Shown here piece after piece: positions 42,301 through 45,277 of a stretch of 64,000 bases of DNA (position 1 is the stretch's first letter; each line of letters opens with the position of its first letter). Source of the stretch: Rhipicephalus microplus. Taxonomy: Eukaryota > Arthropoda > Arachnida > Ixodida > Ixodidae. The notes beneath the pieces are model-generated. The model had not been told where the DNA came from and searched no databases. It was given only the letters and a program-made list of their open reading frames with translations. A program made the position numbers and the translations under genes. The stretch spans positions 78,200,987 to 78,264,986 of the forward strand of contig NC_134707.1 in the NCBI RefSeq assembly GCF_043290135.1, given 5' to 3'.

Positions 42301-44058
42301 GCGAGTGAGAGAGGGCTGGAAGAGGGGGCAGTTGTCCGTGCTCAGGTAAAAGGGAAAAATCTGGGGACCTTAGATAATGCCATGCATCATTTCGTACATA
42401 GCAAGTCAATGCTGCAAAAGCTACACAAGTTACGCAGCTGTCGAAGTAATGCTCGGCGCATCTCTCAAAGTAGCAGCTTTGCTCCAGTTCGGAGGTGCCT
42501 TTTTAGGAATTAGCTATTTCCCATATCATAAATGTTTTAAGGGCTACAACTTGCAAGTTAGTTAGAATTGTGGAACATGAGTGCTTCTAATATACATGAG
42601 GAAATGTCCCGGTCATGAAAAGAAATGATTGGTTATGGCCACTAGATATGTTGCTCTGTTCATTATGTACTAAGAAGAAAAAAAAATTTCCAATACTCAA
42701 TATGTAGTTTCCTTTCGTGACCTAATGGTAAAGCAACATATTGTATCTCCTTCCTGAACTTGTACACCACCCGATAACATATCCCGACAGTTTCAATTTA
42801 ATGTGAAATAACTATCAACTAGACTTCTCACAATGCCACATCTGAAATAAACAAACATACATGTCTACCTGCAACAGACATACATGTCTACCTGTAATTA
42901 CACGCACATCAAAATGCTGCCGCCACGGCAGCGAATCGACCCCACGGCTTCCGACGGAATCATAAGCACGGTAAAGGACTGGGGACAGTACGGGATTAAT
43001 TTATCGCAAAAGCAACCGCGCGCGACGGATGCGTGGCAGAGATTACGTGTGACACGACGTGGCACTTGATCGTTCGCGTGTCCAGCACACCACAACGCGA
43101 AAGAAAAACAAACAAAACGATCACCGAGGCTATACCACAGCGGTCGTCAGCGACCCTGGCCGCCAATGGAATACTGACCTCTCAGTCGAGTCTCACCGTT
43201 TCGGACTCGTTGCGAACAACACAAACGACAACGTTGCATCATAGCGCTCATCATGACGTACCGACGCAAACACTGAGCATTAACGTGAAAACACACACTG
43301 CCCCAGCTGCAACTGGGAGTGAAGAGGTGTGACGCAGCCCCGCGAAACAATAGATCGCTGCGTAATTGAAGACATGCAGACAATGAATTTCAATAGCTGA
43401 TTGATCGCACCATCACCAGCAAGCGCAGTAGGATACGGTTTTTCCTCGCACTCCCAGAGTGTGAAATGGGCGGCGGCGGACTCCGCTCGGGTCGCGGCCG
43501 CTGCGAAAACGGTGGCTGGAAGCGGCCGTGAGAAGAAGAAGACGCTGTCGAGCTCTCGACGTCCCGACTGAAGTGGCCCGAGGAAGACCTGCGGAACCAC
43601 GAGTAGTGGTCGAGGTGCGACGAGGACCTCCGGCCTCCGCACCGATCGTCGCCACCACTAGTCCTGCCAGAGTCGTGCGACGCCACGAACGACGGCAGAG
43701 ACGCACGACCGCGACTTGGCGCCAGAGGTCGACTGGCAACGGCCGACCGCAAGCCACCGCCAAAGGGAGGACGAGAGTGACCCCCGCTGTTGCGGTCGTA
43801 GTGACCGCTGGGCGGGTTGAAGACGGACAGGGGCTTCTTGTAGTAGCGAGCCGTCGAGTTGTTGTTGACTCGGCTTCGACTCTTGTGCGGATGGGAGGGT
43901 GGAGCGGCGCGAGACGGCGAAGACGACACCTCGATGCCGAACGGTTTGGCCGGAGGCCTAGGCACAGCGGCGGTCCTCGCATCGTAGTCGCCCAACTCTT
44001 CGGCGTCGTCGCTTATCTCGCCTTCTTCGAGCTCGCAGTTCGGCGATATGGAAGTCAT
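6084..44058 (-). CDS. ZFC3H1: ZFC3H1 (PAXT/exosome adaptor), 5' half, 12 coding exons
   Basis: Zinc finger C3H1 domain protein. In human cells it is the nuclear scaffold that joins the MTR4 helicase to poly(A)-tail-directed RNA decay by the exosome. Exons in gene order: 44058-43417, 38873-38787, 35931-35824, 34856-34671, 33912-33825, 28283-28177, 25885-25601, 18512-18416, 11774-11542, 10018-9875, 7198-7043, 6340-6084. Splice phases agree at every junction and the sum is about 796 codons. Recalled human ZFC3H1 shares several blocks in the same order: an N-terminal GEISDD, then EDLL-KYK-IQ, DNYE-V-M-DS, a VV-L-DSDD-like acidic block, L--KEAR, and EYR-LK-EIA-RE. The rest of the protein (coiled coil, C3H1 finger, HAT repeats; human is about 1,990 residues) must lie left of position 1. 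Introns are swollen by nested transposons. The identity rests on remembered human sequence, not a search. Confidence 0.9.
6341..7042. other. Intron 11 of ZFC3H1
   Basis: 702 bp of intron between two well-supported exons. It holds a poly-T/A run next to the acceptor and short TAGGC/AGCCT-type repeats near 6950-7010. No element with recognisable ends was found. Confidence 0.7.
7043..7198 (-). CDS. ZFC3H1: ZFC3H1 coding exon 11
   Basis: 52 codons, phase 0 on both sides. The acceptor is GTCTTCCAG and the donor is CAG|GTGTGG, a weaker than usual donor. The peptide starts SEPVVINLGMDDTTSEEEDG and ends LGLDKLLKEARQQSQ. This parallels human VVVTLNDSDDSESDGEAS and LESMIKEARRTAEQ with similar spacing. 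Confidence 0.92.
7199..7605. other. Intron 10 segment, no recognised feature
   Basis: Ordinary intron sequence ending in a short ATAATAATT-rich patch at 7570-7605 that adjoins the SINE 3' end. Confidence 0.6.
7606..7826 (-). mobile_element. Ruka-type tRNA-derived SINE, full length
   Basis: On the minus strand the element begins GGCCGCGGTAATCTAGTGG (A-box-like TAATCTAGTGG) and carries GGATCGAATCC (B box of an RNA polymerase III promoter). It continues with the body motif GGTGCACGTTAAAGAACCCC and ends near TTTTAGGAGGTTAAACATCA. This is the arrangement of the tick SINE Ruka. An AT-rich (TAA/ATT) stretch adjoins the 3' end. Confidence 0.85.
7827..8492. other. Intron 10 segment with Tigger-like terminal sequence
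   Basis: The stretch at 7920 (CAGTCGAATCCCACTATAAC) is a Tigger-type left terminus. No clear right partner is visible before the next element at 8493. The 145-codon open frame at 8007-8444 has no recognisable motif and is treated as non-coding. Confidence 0.45.
8493..9270 (+). mobile_element. Tigger/pogo-like element remnant with transposase C-terminus
   Basis: Bounded by TA dinucleotides (8491-8492 and 9271-9272). Left terminus CAGTGGATTCACATTAAACG; the right terminus reversed is AAGTGCACTTCTTTTAAACG. Inside, 8760-8957 is an open plus-strand frame with the acidic peptide EEPIAEVKDEDLCSCGDEM, like the acidic tail of pogo/Tigger transposases. The catalytic core is missing. A (TAGCC)n patch lies at 8720-8745. 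Confidence 0.65.
9271..9874. other. Intron 10 sequence, no recognised feature
   Basis: Intron next to exon 10. A 254-codon minus-strand open frame runs through here into exon 10 (from 10018 to 9254), but only its first 48 codons are supported as exon; the rest lacks protein-like features. Confidence 0.55.
9875..10018 (-). CDS. ZFC3H1: ZFC3H1 coding exon 10
   Basis: 48 codons, phase 0 on both sides. The acceptor is TCATTTGTAG. The donor is most likely GTG|GTGGGT; one codon earlier (AAA|GTGGTG) is also in phase. The peptide is Pro-rich (VQPPAEPKEINRTASPNGF). It is placed by splice sites and phase between two well-anchored exons. Confidence 0.78.
10227..10405. repeat. Tigger-type MITE (CACTGAAACC termini)
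   Basis: A 179-bp element with TA at both edges (10225-10226, 10406-10407) and perfect terminal inverted repeats CACTGAAACCT / AGGTTTCAGTG. The inside is AT-rich with GATATAACGAA-like motifs. It belongs to a MITE family present at least seven times in this window. Confidence 0.8.
10406..11541. other. Intron 9 of ZFC3H1, no recognised element
   Basis: About 1.1 kb of intron. No terminal repeats, SINE or coding frames with splice sites were seen. Confidence 0.6.
11542..11774 (-). CDS. ZFC3H1: ZFC3H1 coding exon 9 with poly-Gln tract
   Basis: 233 bp, entering with two bases and leaving in phase 0. The acceptor is TTCTTGCAG and the donor is ATG|GTTCGT. The start SEDEDEDALRAQLLQAVLQK parallels human DEEEEEEMLLREELLKSLAN. 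It is followed by a Gln-rich stretch (PQQQQQLQQ and PHQQQQ blocks) that looks tick-specific and may vary in length. Confidence 0.9.
11775..12566. other. Intron 8 segment, no recognised element
   Basis: Intron upstream (in gene sense) of exon 9. Several overlapping open frames near 12060-12400 are mutual shadows without protein-like composition. Confidence 0.5.
12567..12979 (+). pseudogene. Tigger/pogo-like transposase C-terminal remnant
   Basis: A 136-codon plus-strand open frame. It has an acidic segment (LPDDDMMRAVNELGEIGDDD), then ALGAVDVLLRYFGAHKDG, and ends HPITNFFAAKSV before the stop. The order acidic linker, ALDVLRRF-like helix, and final R-ITDFF motif is that of tick pogo/Tigger transposase C-termini. 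No catalytic domain precedes it, so it is a decayed fragment inside intron 8, opposite in strand to the host gene. Confidence 0.65.
12980..14267. other. Intron 8 segment, no recognised element
   Basis: Intron sequence following the Tigger remnant. I see no terminal repeats, tandem array or coding exon here. Confidence 0.5.
14490..14830. repeat. Purine/pyrimidine-rich minisatellite inside the Tigger MITE
   Basis: About three diverged units of roughly 130 bp. Each has an A/G-rich run (GAGAGAGAAAAAA types), then GCTGTCGCAGAGTGTGGCT-like sequence, then AAATGCCGATCTG-like sequence. Two similar units occur in the sister copy near 19430-19650. Confidence 0.55.
16157..16744 (-). CDS. Transposon N-terminal ORF with 14-residue repeats
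   Basis: 195 codons in the Kolobok-like element. It starts with a basic segment (DRRSFKKKRKTAQQFGARK, a likely nuclear signal and DNA-contact region). It then has Ser/Thr/Asp-rich sequence with about four tandem 14-residue repeats of the form DA(K/Q)PSTSREDV. The catalytic part expected of a transposase is absent. I infer that it is the leftover N-terminus of the element's transposase. The repeats are mirrored as 42-bp DNA repeats at 16280-16440. Confidence 0.5.
   Translation of the reverse strand: MQFCDQFPHAIMDRRSFKKKRKTAQQFGARKPKPLIVKKKFSPATSASSDDGVRHDEDSQPSTSTHGASSASIDETVHMPVEQCFVLSEETSVRRSAQAADIADAKPSTSREDVFITDAQPSTSREDVDAADAKPSTSREDVDIADAQPSTSREDARPSTSTTSSAIRTLRTALQRTLRTTTLVPIRHVNHGSRL
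16816..17107. repeat. 97-bp tandem repeat, three copies
   Basis: Units starting GAAACCACGCCGCGACG occur at 16816, 16913 and 17010, exactly 97 bp apart, with few differences. They sit within the Kolobok-like element between its ORF and its right-hand duplication. There is no spacer structure, so this is not a CRISPR array. Confidence 0.9.
17231..17753. repeat. 261-bp tandem duplication near transposon end
   Basis: Two direct copies starting GCAAATTTGAAACGGAAG at 17231 and 17492 (period 261 bp), nearly identical. Both contain ATGGCGGCGCTAGGTTAC and end AAATCGATTTTTTGGCC. A 205-codon open frame across them encodes the same peptide twice and is an artefact of the duplication. Confidence 0.9.
18416..18512 (-). 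CDS. ZFC3H1: ZFC3H1 coding exon 8
   Basis: 97 bp, phase 0 in and phase 1 out. The acceptor is CTACTTGCAG and the donor is CTAG|GTACTG. The peptide contains VDNYEPVEMEVDSDDGTQ, which matches human YDNYEEVAMDTDSETSSP almost position for position. It is one of the two best anchors for the gene identity. Confidence 0.92.
18862..19024. repeat. Tigger-type MITE copy
   Basis: Left end CAGTTAAACCCCATTATAAC; right end CCTTATATCGTGGTTTA, its imperfect reverse complement. AT-rich with GTTATA motifs. It directly abuts the next MITE at 19026. Confidence 0.6.
19026..20185. repeat. Tigger-type MITE interrupted by a second MITE
   Basis: Left end ACACTCAAACCTCATTAAAA at 19026. The matching right end ATAACGAGGTTTA is at 20172-20184. 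The long interior is explained by the insertion of another Tigger-type element at 19200-19883. Confidence 0.5.
19200..19883 (+). mobile_element. Tigger-type MITE, second copy, keeps transposase tail
   Basis: Starts CAGTCGAATCTCATTAATTC, the same left terminus as the 14268 copy, and is similar along its length up to AATAAATGTAAGTCTTCTG; its right terminus is missing. At 19740-19823 a plus-strand frame reads RAKLIDSLQGKRVQTRITDY then FN and stop. This is the typical last 25 residues of a Tigger transposase, left behind after loss of the core. Confidence 0.65.
20451..21296 (-). CDS. hAT transposase, C-terminal part (dimerisation domain)
   Basis: 281 residues in a frame shifted by one base from the N-terminal part. 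It starts with VDTRWNSQYLMLSRLLDLK, a standard hAT block. It ends with the hATC dimerisation domain (YPSLAKLCPKYLPIPATSVP, SARAFSVVGEV), including the last catalytic Glu region, then RLLPDHVEQLIFLHDNM. All hAT landmarks are present. Apart from the frameshift and the zinc-finger deletion the gene looks young. It is counted as a pseudogene in its present state. Confidence 0.88.
   Translation of the reverse strand: MQDVDTRWNSQYLMLSRLLDLKEAVSVELATSNCSIDGLCSAEWKEALEYLDALKPLYDATVITSADKYPSLSTQIPIIFGMLSCLSNFSGKTGFHKELARSLNTRFPLYTEDKETCLAMVLDPRFKSTVFRNNKQKLVWLKDLVFQDVALCSAVEVVQPAAKVQEPQQCVQPSSDVWSALDNLANSQVASTPLSTSEWEIKAYSEEALLKKDSDPCDWWRTVGTFRYPSLAKLCPKYLPIPATSVPSARAFSVVGEVVSARRERLLPDHVEQLIFLHDNM
21284..22231 (-). 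CDS. hAT transposase, N-terminal part (frameshifted gene)
   Basis: 315 residues. A BED-type zinc finger begins at W31 with C43/C46 (CKTCGATL), but the His pair that should follow is missing, apparently by a small deletion (LKTAMKEYRMT). The catalytic D168 lies in FTSDMWTSRANESY, the second D236 in VTDNGRN, and the conserved C255/H258 in CFAHTLQLAIHD. It runs into the C-terminal part at 21296-20451 through a one-base frameshift near the sequence for KDHF/LRLVQDV. It would have recognised TAGGGGTG termini. Confidence 0.88.
   Translation of the reverse strand: MADSGGYDDLPAKRRNNQDTAPKQRERSAIWKHFVKTSSLAQCKTCGATLKTAMKEYRMTAAGAPEKDQSMIFDFVHRTDPLSEKKTQALNAKVAAMVALDLQPYSFVEDRGFKELMAEAVPNYRLPSRTTLSRTLVPRLFDDTRKKVKGELSSAFEGGTSAVTFTSDMWTSRANESYVSFTCHLLTPSFRMKWFTLNTRHMELASHSAENIAQMLVKMCAEWEIPDGCRKYIVTDNGRNIRAAVRRLPRTKRACFAHTLQLAIHDAISNTPSIDRLCKKAGHIVGHYKHSSSAQKRLDEYQKKMGKDHFVWCKM
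22497..23575 (+). mobile_element. Tigger-type transposon copy 1 inside the hAT
   Basis: Termini CCGTAATTACTCGAATCTAA and (reversed) CCGTATTTACTCGATTCTAC, flanked by TA (22495-22496, 23576-23577). Extended shared subterminal sequence is AACGCGCACC on both sides. The plus-strand gene is broken. 22733-23179 gives an N-terminal helix-turn-helix (DAAFKRTVIACAETDGNRAA, then SFGVPETCVRDRRKQ) and CENP-B-like part. After a frameshift, 23214-23411 gives NADQTPLYFDMPGTTTVEKK, which holds the first catalytic Asp. The later catalytic residues are deleted. Confidence 0.88.
23720..24825 (+). mobile_element. Tigger-type transposon copy 2 inside the hAT
   Basis: A second copy about 90-95% alike by eye, flanked by TA (23718-23719, 24826-24827), only 144 bp from copy 1 and in the same orientation. 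It encodes the same fragments: 24033-24407 (CVRDRRKQKQKIVD, YVLEERVAQRPMTTELLQ) and 24442 onward (NADQTPVYFDMPGTTTVEKK, TSVHGKTTVTAILCYTSDGH, LRPYLIFKWKTIPKG). It lacks a few bases of the HTH present in copy 1 and retains a short SDGHK segment lost there. Both share the same internal deletion, so both derive from one non-autonomous source. Confidence 0.88.
25364..25531. repeat. Tigger-type MITE copy
   Basis: ACATGCAAACCTCGATATAA at the left and its counterpart GTTATAATGAAGCTTGAGCG at the right, with AT-rich middle. Same family as 10227 and 28359. Confidence 0.65.
25601..25885 (-). CDS. ZFC3H1: ZFC3H1 coding exon 7 with LINE-connector-like basic segment
   Basis: 95 codons, phase 0 on both sides. 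The acceptor is TCTCCACAG and the donor is GAT|GTGAGT. The exon is GC-rich with no stop. The first 55 residues are strongly basic and begin near HPWYDRELMQQMRRKDRAYH. They resemble the connector between endonuclease and reverse transcriptase in LINE ORF2 proteins (pattern PW--EL--RKR--Y--WK, NWEAFK, RLLKRAK--Y). The rest (VNKAQEDSLATSQ onward) is not LINE-like. Human ZFC3H1 has a Lys/Glu-rich coiled coil at about this place, so the likeness could also be convergence. The hAT element 5' of this point in window coordinates ends 300 bp from the exon. Confidence 0.8.
25886..26266. other. Intron 6 segment next to exon 7
   Basis: About 380 bp with a short inverted match: AGACTTTGGCAAGCGGACTT at 26007 and a partly complementary AAGTCTGCTTGCTAAAG at 26050. 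No element recognised. Confidence 0.5.
26267..27095. mobile_element. Non-autonomous Tigger-type element (CCG.ATTTACTCG termini)
   Basis: Termini CCGCATTTACTCGCCTAATG and (reversed) CCGTATTTACTCGTGCAATT, after TA on the left. Both sides continue to AATGCACCCCCAA-like sequence. The terminus is the same type as in the two Tigger copies within the hAT. The inside has no transposase motif. Confidence 0.75.
27238..27775 (-). mobile_element. I-group LINE 3' end, 5'-truncated
   Basis: On the minus strand a frame reads CAQCTHPHATLTHILMEF (the Cys/His cluster near the C-terminus of I-group ORF2), then LTTWEEWETLLRSTDPAKQ and HVMELHELMNA before the stop. The 3' end is TAATAAAGTTTTACCACCAC followed by a (CCA)n tail. 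It is decayed in its upstream part. Confidence 0.75.
27776..28010 (+). pseudogene. Tigger transposase C-terminal fragment
   Basis: A plus-strand frame reads HISKCSISNVLDGTEDDALW, then GASEESASDDDDD and stop (28007). LDGTEDD plus an acidic tail is the normal end of tick Tigger transposases. Upstream frames are broken and the catalytic domain is missing. Confidence 0.6.
28177..28283 (-). CDS. ZFC3H1: ZFC3H1 coding exon 6
   Basis: 107 bp, entering with two bases that complete a Val codon with the single base left by exon 5, and leaving in phase 0. The acceptor is TTTCAACAG and the donor is CAG|GTGAGT. The peptide is acidic and Gln-rich (PPDDSDNASVLPLDELPSDL, then QEVQEKQQ). It is placed by splice and phase consistency rather than by similarity. 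Confidence 0.8.
28314..28333. repeat. (TG)n microsatellite
   Basis: A run of about nine TG units in intron 5, just left of a MITE. Confidence 0.9.
28359..28535. repeat. Tigger-type MITE copy
   Basis: CACTCAAACCTCAATATAAC at the left and GTTATAATGAGGTTTGAGT at the right, flanked by TA. It has the clearest inverted repeats of this MITE family together with the 10227 copy. Confidence 0.8.
28850..30525. mobile_element. DNA transposon of unknown family, TAC duplication
   Basis: A 1,676-bp insertion with termini ACAGGATGTCTACCAA and (reversed) ACAGGTTGTGTACCAA. Both are followed by several CCTGACTTTTCCAGG-type motifs. A 3-bp TAC lies on each side (28847-28849, 30526-30528). Comparison with the uninterrupted relative at 15840 supports these borders. 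Its inside includes an uninterrupted plus-strand stretch of protein-like sequence (about 29917-30153) and poly-T runs. I do not recognise the superfamily. Confidence 0.65.
29917..30153 (+). pseudogene. Unidentified coding-like fragment in transposon
   Basis: About 78 codons without a stop and without a start codon. It contains LALVGSIKNKAKQTNVLRVL and, later, DDEARLLELFKLYLVCSLCK, ending at TAG. Codon choice is G/C-ending and unlike the AT-rich surroundings. It may be part of the element's own lost protein or a captured host exon. No function is claimed. Confidence 0.4.
30810..32337. other. Unassigned interior of Kolobok-like copy 2
   Basis: This part has no counterpart in the 15645 element. 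31585-31956 is open on both strands and relatively GC-rich, but the translations show no motif that I can name. A poly-T run lies at 30970-30990. Confidence 0.4.
32338..32522. repeat. Tigger-type MITE (CGGTGAACTCTC termini)
   Basis: Left CGGTGAACTCTCAATAAACG and right (reversed) CAGTGGACTCTTAGTAATAG, flanked by TA. The interior has paired GGAACAT / GTTCCATTTA motifs. It is a different subfamily from the CACTCAAACC MITEs. Confidence 0.65.
32728..32892. repeat. Tigger-type MITE copy (diverged)
   Basis: CCACTCAAACCTCATCATAG at the left; TATATCGAGGTATGAGTG at the right. It lies just right of the TTAA that ends the Kolobok-like copy 2. Confidence 0.6.
32893..33385. other. Intron 5 segment, no recognised element
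   Basis: About 490 bp of intron with no supported feature apart from a short direct repeat (ACTTCACTCAAAAC twice) before the next MITE. Confidence 0.5.
33386..33549. repeat. Tigger-type MITE copy
   Basis: ACACTCAAAACTCGATATAA at the left; the right end GTCAGAGTGTA is decayed. AT-rich interior with GATATAACAAAC motif. Confidence 0.65.
33572..33800 (-). mobile_element. Ruka-type SINE close to exon 5 donor
   Basis: The minus strand carries a decayed tRNA-like head (GGTGGAACGGTGGCTAGGCT, with GGTTTGATCC as B box) and the body with GCGCGTTAAGGAACACCAGG and ATCATCATTCTGGGACTTGAA. It has the same orientation as ZFC3H1 and starts only about 24 bp inside intron 5. Confidence 0.8.
33825..33912 (-). 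CDS. ZFC3H1: ZFC3H1 coding exon 5
   Basis: 88 bp, entering in phase 0 and leaving in phase 1. The acceptor is GCTGCAG and the donor is GAAG|GTAATG. The peptide ETDLMELRRKALETLKNTK parallels the human LSELQLRLLALQSASKKWQ block. A Ruka SINE (33572-33800) sits about 24 bp into the following intron. Confidence 0.85.
33913..34670. other. Intron 4 of ZFC3H1
   Basis: 758 bp. It contains a short direct repeat at 34130-34200 (CCCTGTTACGCA-TGC-CCCCAC, twice). Nothing else is recognised. Confidence 0.6.
34671..34856 (-). CDS. ZFC3H1: ZFC3H1 coding exon 4
   Basis: 62 codons, phase 0 on both sides. The donor is GTGAGT after a run of Asp codons (SDISDDDD). The acceptor GCTGCCAG has only a modest pyrimidine tract, so the exact 5' edge is less sure. 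The peptide is Pro- and acid-rich (PVSPGPPTPLAPLP in the middle), as expected of the disordered N-terminal half. Confidence 0.72.
34857..35423. other. Intron 3 segment, no recognised element
   Basis: About 570 bp of intron between exon 4 and the next MITE, without recognisable ends or exons. Confidence 0.55.
35425..35580. repeat. Tigger-type MITE copy
   Basis: CACTCAAACCTTGATATAAC at the left after TA; GTTATAATGGGGTTTGAGCG at the right. Good inverted repeats. Confidence 0.75.
35824..35931 (-). CDS. ZFC3H1: ZFC3H1 coding exon 3
   Basis: 36 codons, phase 0 on both sides. The acceptor is TGTCTTCAG and the donor is AAG|GTGATG. The peptide is hydrophilic and ends in a strongly basic stretch (RRKKTHKPKCRRARK), a likely nuclear localisation signal. 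No specific human counterpart is recognised; it is placed by splice sites and phase. Confidence 0.75.
35932..37436. other. Intron 2 segment, no recognised element
   Basis: About 1.5 kb. A repeated phrase CTTTTAAGTCTTTC(A/T) occurs at 36724 and 36812. No terminal repeats or exon candidates with two good splice sites. Confidence 0.5.
37437..37681. repeat. Tigger-type MITE (CCGTGCTTTTCC termini)
   Basis: Left TACCGTGCTTTTCCGCATAT; right reversed TATCGCATTTTCTCATGTAC. Both lead into ACAACC/AAACC and GCATATAA-like sequence. Related in terminus to the CCGTATTTACTC group. Confidence 0.55.
37682..38325. other. Intron 2 segment
   Basis: Mostly unassigned. 38150-38300 (minus strand) reads GAAGAAACCGAATCGGTCCC and AATAAAAACTTGACC, which looks like the 3' end of some retroelement, but I cannot name it. 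Confidence 0.4.
38326..38553 (-). mobile_element. Ruka-type SINE copy
   Basis: The minus strand starts TGCCGCGGTGGTTTAGTGGC (A box), has GGATCCAGTCCCGGCTGC at the B-box place (decayed), and ends CACCATATGATTATG-complement body sequence. Full length but older than the copy at 7606. Confidence 0.8.
38787..38873 (-). CDS. ZFC3H1: ZFC3H1 coding exon 2
   Basis: 29 codons, phase 0 on both sides. The acceptor is CTACAG and the donor is GTAAGT. The protein contains SYEDLLAQYKSIQHQLEDLN, which matches the human block FEDLLLKYKQIQLELECIN in length and position. It is predicted to be a short amphipathic helix and is the clearest single anchor for the gene identity. Confidence 0.92.
38874..43416. other. 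Intron 1 of ZFC3H1
   Basis: 4.5 kb with no transposon whose two ends I can see, in contrast to the other long introns. Several short open frames exist but none has protein-like features. TACATGTCTACCTG is directly repeated at 42861-42892. Confidence 0.55.
43417..44058 (-). CDS. ZFC3H1: ZFC3H1 coding exon 1 (start codon)
   Basis: 214 codons from the ATG at 44058. The protein begins MTSISPNCELEEGEISDDAEE. The GEISDD acidic motif near the start is also present in human ZFC3H1 and lies in the N-terminal part known to contact MTR4. The rest is low-complexity Ser/Arg/Pro/Gly-rich sequence, like the vertebrate N-terminus. I place the donor at CTG|GTGATG (intron from 43416), which ends in phase 0 and fits exon 2. 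A GTGCGA two codons further on is also in phase 0 and cannot be excluded. The exon is GC-rich, unlike the flanking intron. Confidence 0.85.
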
Positions 44059-44300
44059 GGTTGCGGCTCCGCGAGCTCGGGGCGTAAATAAAGGAGGCCC
44101 GGCAAAAATCGCGTTATCAAAAATTGAGGAAGCACCAGCAATTACGGCAGACTGGCGTAGGCGCCGCCATTTGTGAAATTACGAGGCGCGTTCGCGTTTC
44201 TGCCGCCAGGCAGCGCCTCCGCTCAATGAAAAAACGTGCGTCACGCGGCTGCTGACACGTTGAAGCAAGTCGGCATCAGTCACAAAATAGCGGGATTTTC
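44059..44300 (-). promoter_or_regulatory. Probable ZFC3H1 promoter / 5' UTR
   Basis: This is the GC-rich 5' flank of the ZFC3H1 start codon. About 105-120 bp upstream the minus strand carries CACAAATGGCGGCGCC, which resembles a YY1-type core (ATGGCGGC) found near start sites of many animal housekeeping genes. No TATA box is obvious. The transcription start itself is not visible, so this is inference from position and composition. Confidence 0.4.
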
Positions 44301-45128
44301 GAAATCATACTTTGGAAAAACACAACTGGGACCAGACTATAGCTATTCACACAGGAATAGCTAGAAATAGTAGAAAACTTAGGTACGCACAACAACGCGT
44401 AATGTTCTCTTTTTTCTTTTTTCGTAGGTTTAGTTGCTATGCTCTCTGAAACGATAGCATTGCGGCAAGGTGTTGTCCGTTGTTTGCACGCGTGCAGCCA
44501 TCATTGCCGTGTACGTCAAAAGATTCAGGACTGTACAGAGTATTTCGCCGCGCAGCATAGATATGCCACTGTTGTAACTAGAATGTACATTCATATTTGC
44601 AGACTTAGGCCGGCGCTATCAGGAGCAGGCTCATACCACACAAAATGTCGAGTGATATGTTCACTATAGTGATCAAGAAATGAACTCCGGTCTTGAGCAC
44701 AGTGCACCATAATCAATTTCTCAGAAGGACTGCCAGTGCCTCAGGAGGACTGCCAGCGGAAGCAACACGATTTTATTTACGCTGTATTGTGCACCATCCA
44801 TGCCTCTATGTTGTTTGTTTCGGGCATTCTGATGCGAATCGCTGTAATTTCACTGCTTGCATCAACTCCTTCGCCTTCATTCATGCTTGCGGTATGGGAT
44901 CGCAATGTTCAGAAGCTAACAGCCTCCCGTAGGGACGCATTCACTAACGCGAGAGGTTTCGCGCACAGATTAAGATACTGGGCGAGCGCAACCTTACTGG
45001 CACCTGTAGGGAAGCGGCGGAAATGTATACCCGCCAATCTTTCCGCTAGGGGAGAAACAAGCGCTGATGTTTTAGGCAGAATTTTACCAGGCGACGTGCA
45101 ACGTCGCTAAAGGTCTTCTTTCTCTTAT
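44301..45128. other. Intergenic, no recognised gene
   Basis: About 830 bp upstream of ZFC3H1. Open frames at 44439-44669 and 44736-45110 lack recognisable motifs. A local duplication AGGACTGCCAG(T/C) occurs at 44728 and 44745. Confidence 0.45.
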
Positions 45129-45277
45129 GGAGGCGGAAATGTCGAGGCCCATGTGCTCAGATTTGGGTGCACGTTAAAGAACCCCAGGTGGTCGAAATTT
45201 CCGGAGCCCTCCACTACGGCGTCTCATAATCAAATGGTGGTTTTGGGACGTTAAACCCCACATATCAATCAATCAAG
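45129..45277 (+). mobile_element. Ruka-type SINE, 5'-truncated
   Basis: Contains GGTGCACGTTAAAGAACCCC, CCGGAGCCCTCCACTACGGC, GTCTCATAATCAAATGGTGG and GTTTTGGGACGTTAAACCCC, and ends in ATCAATCAATCAA. This is the body and tail of Ruka without the tRNA-like head. It is the least diverged copy in the window. Confidence 0.88.

Noticed and set aside
43528..44091. 187-codon plus-strand open frame
   Set aside because: Antisense shadow of GC-rich ZFC3H1 exon 1, Arg/Val-rich and without motifs.
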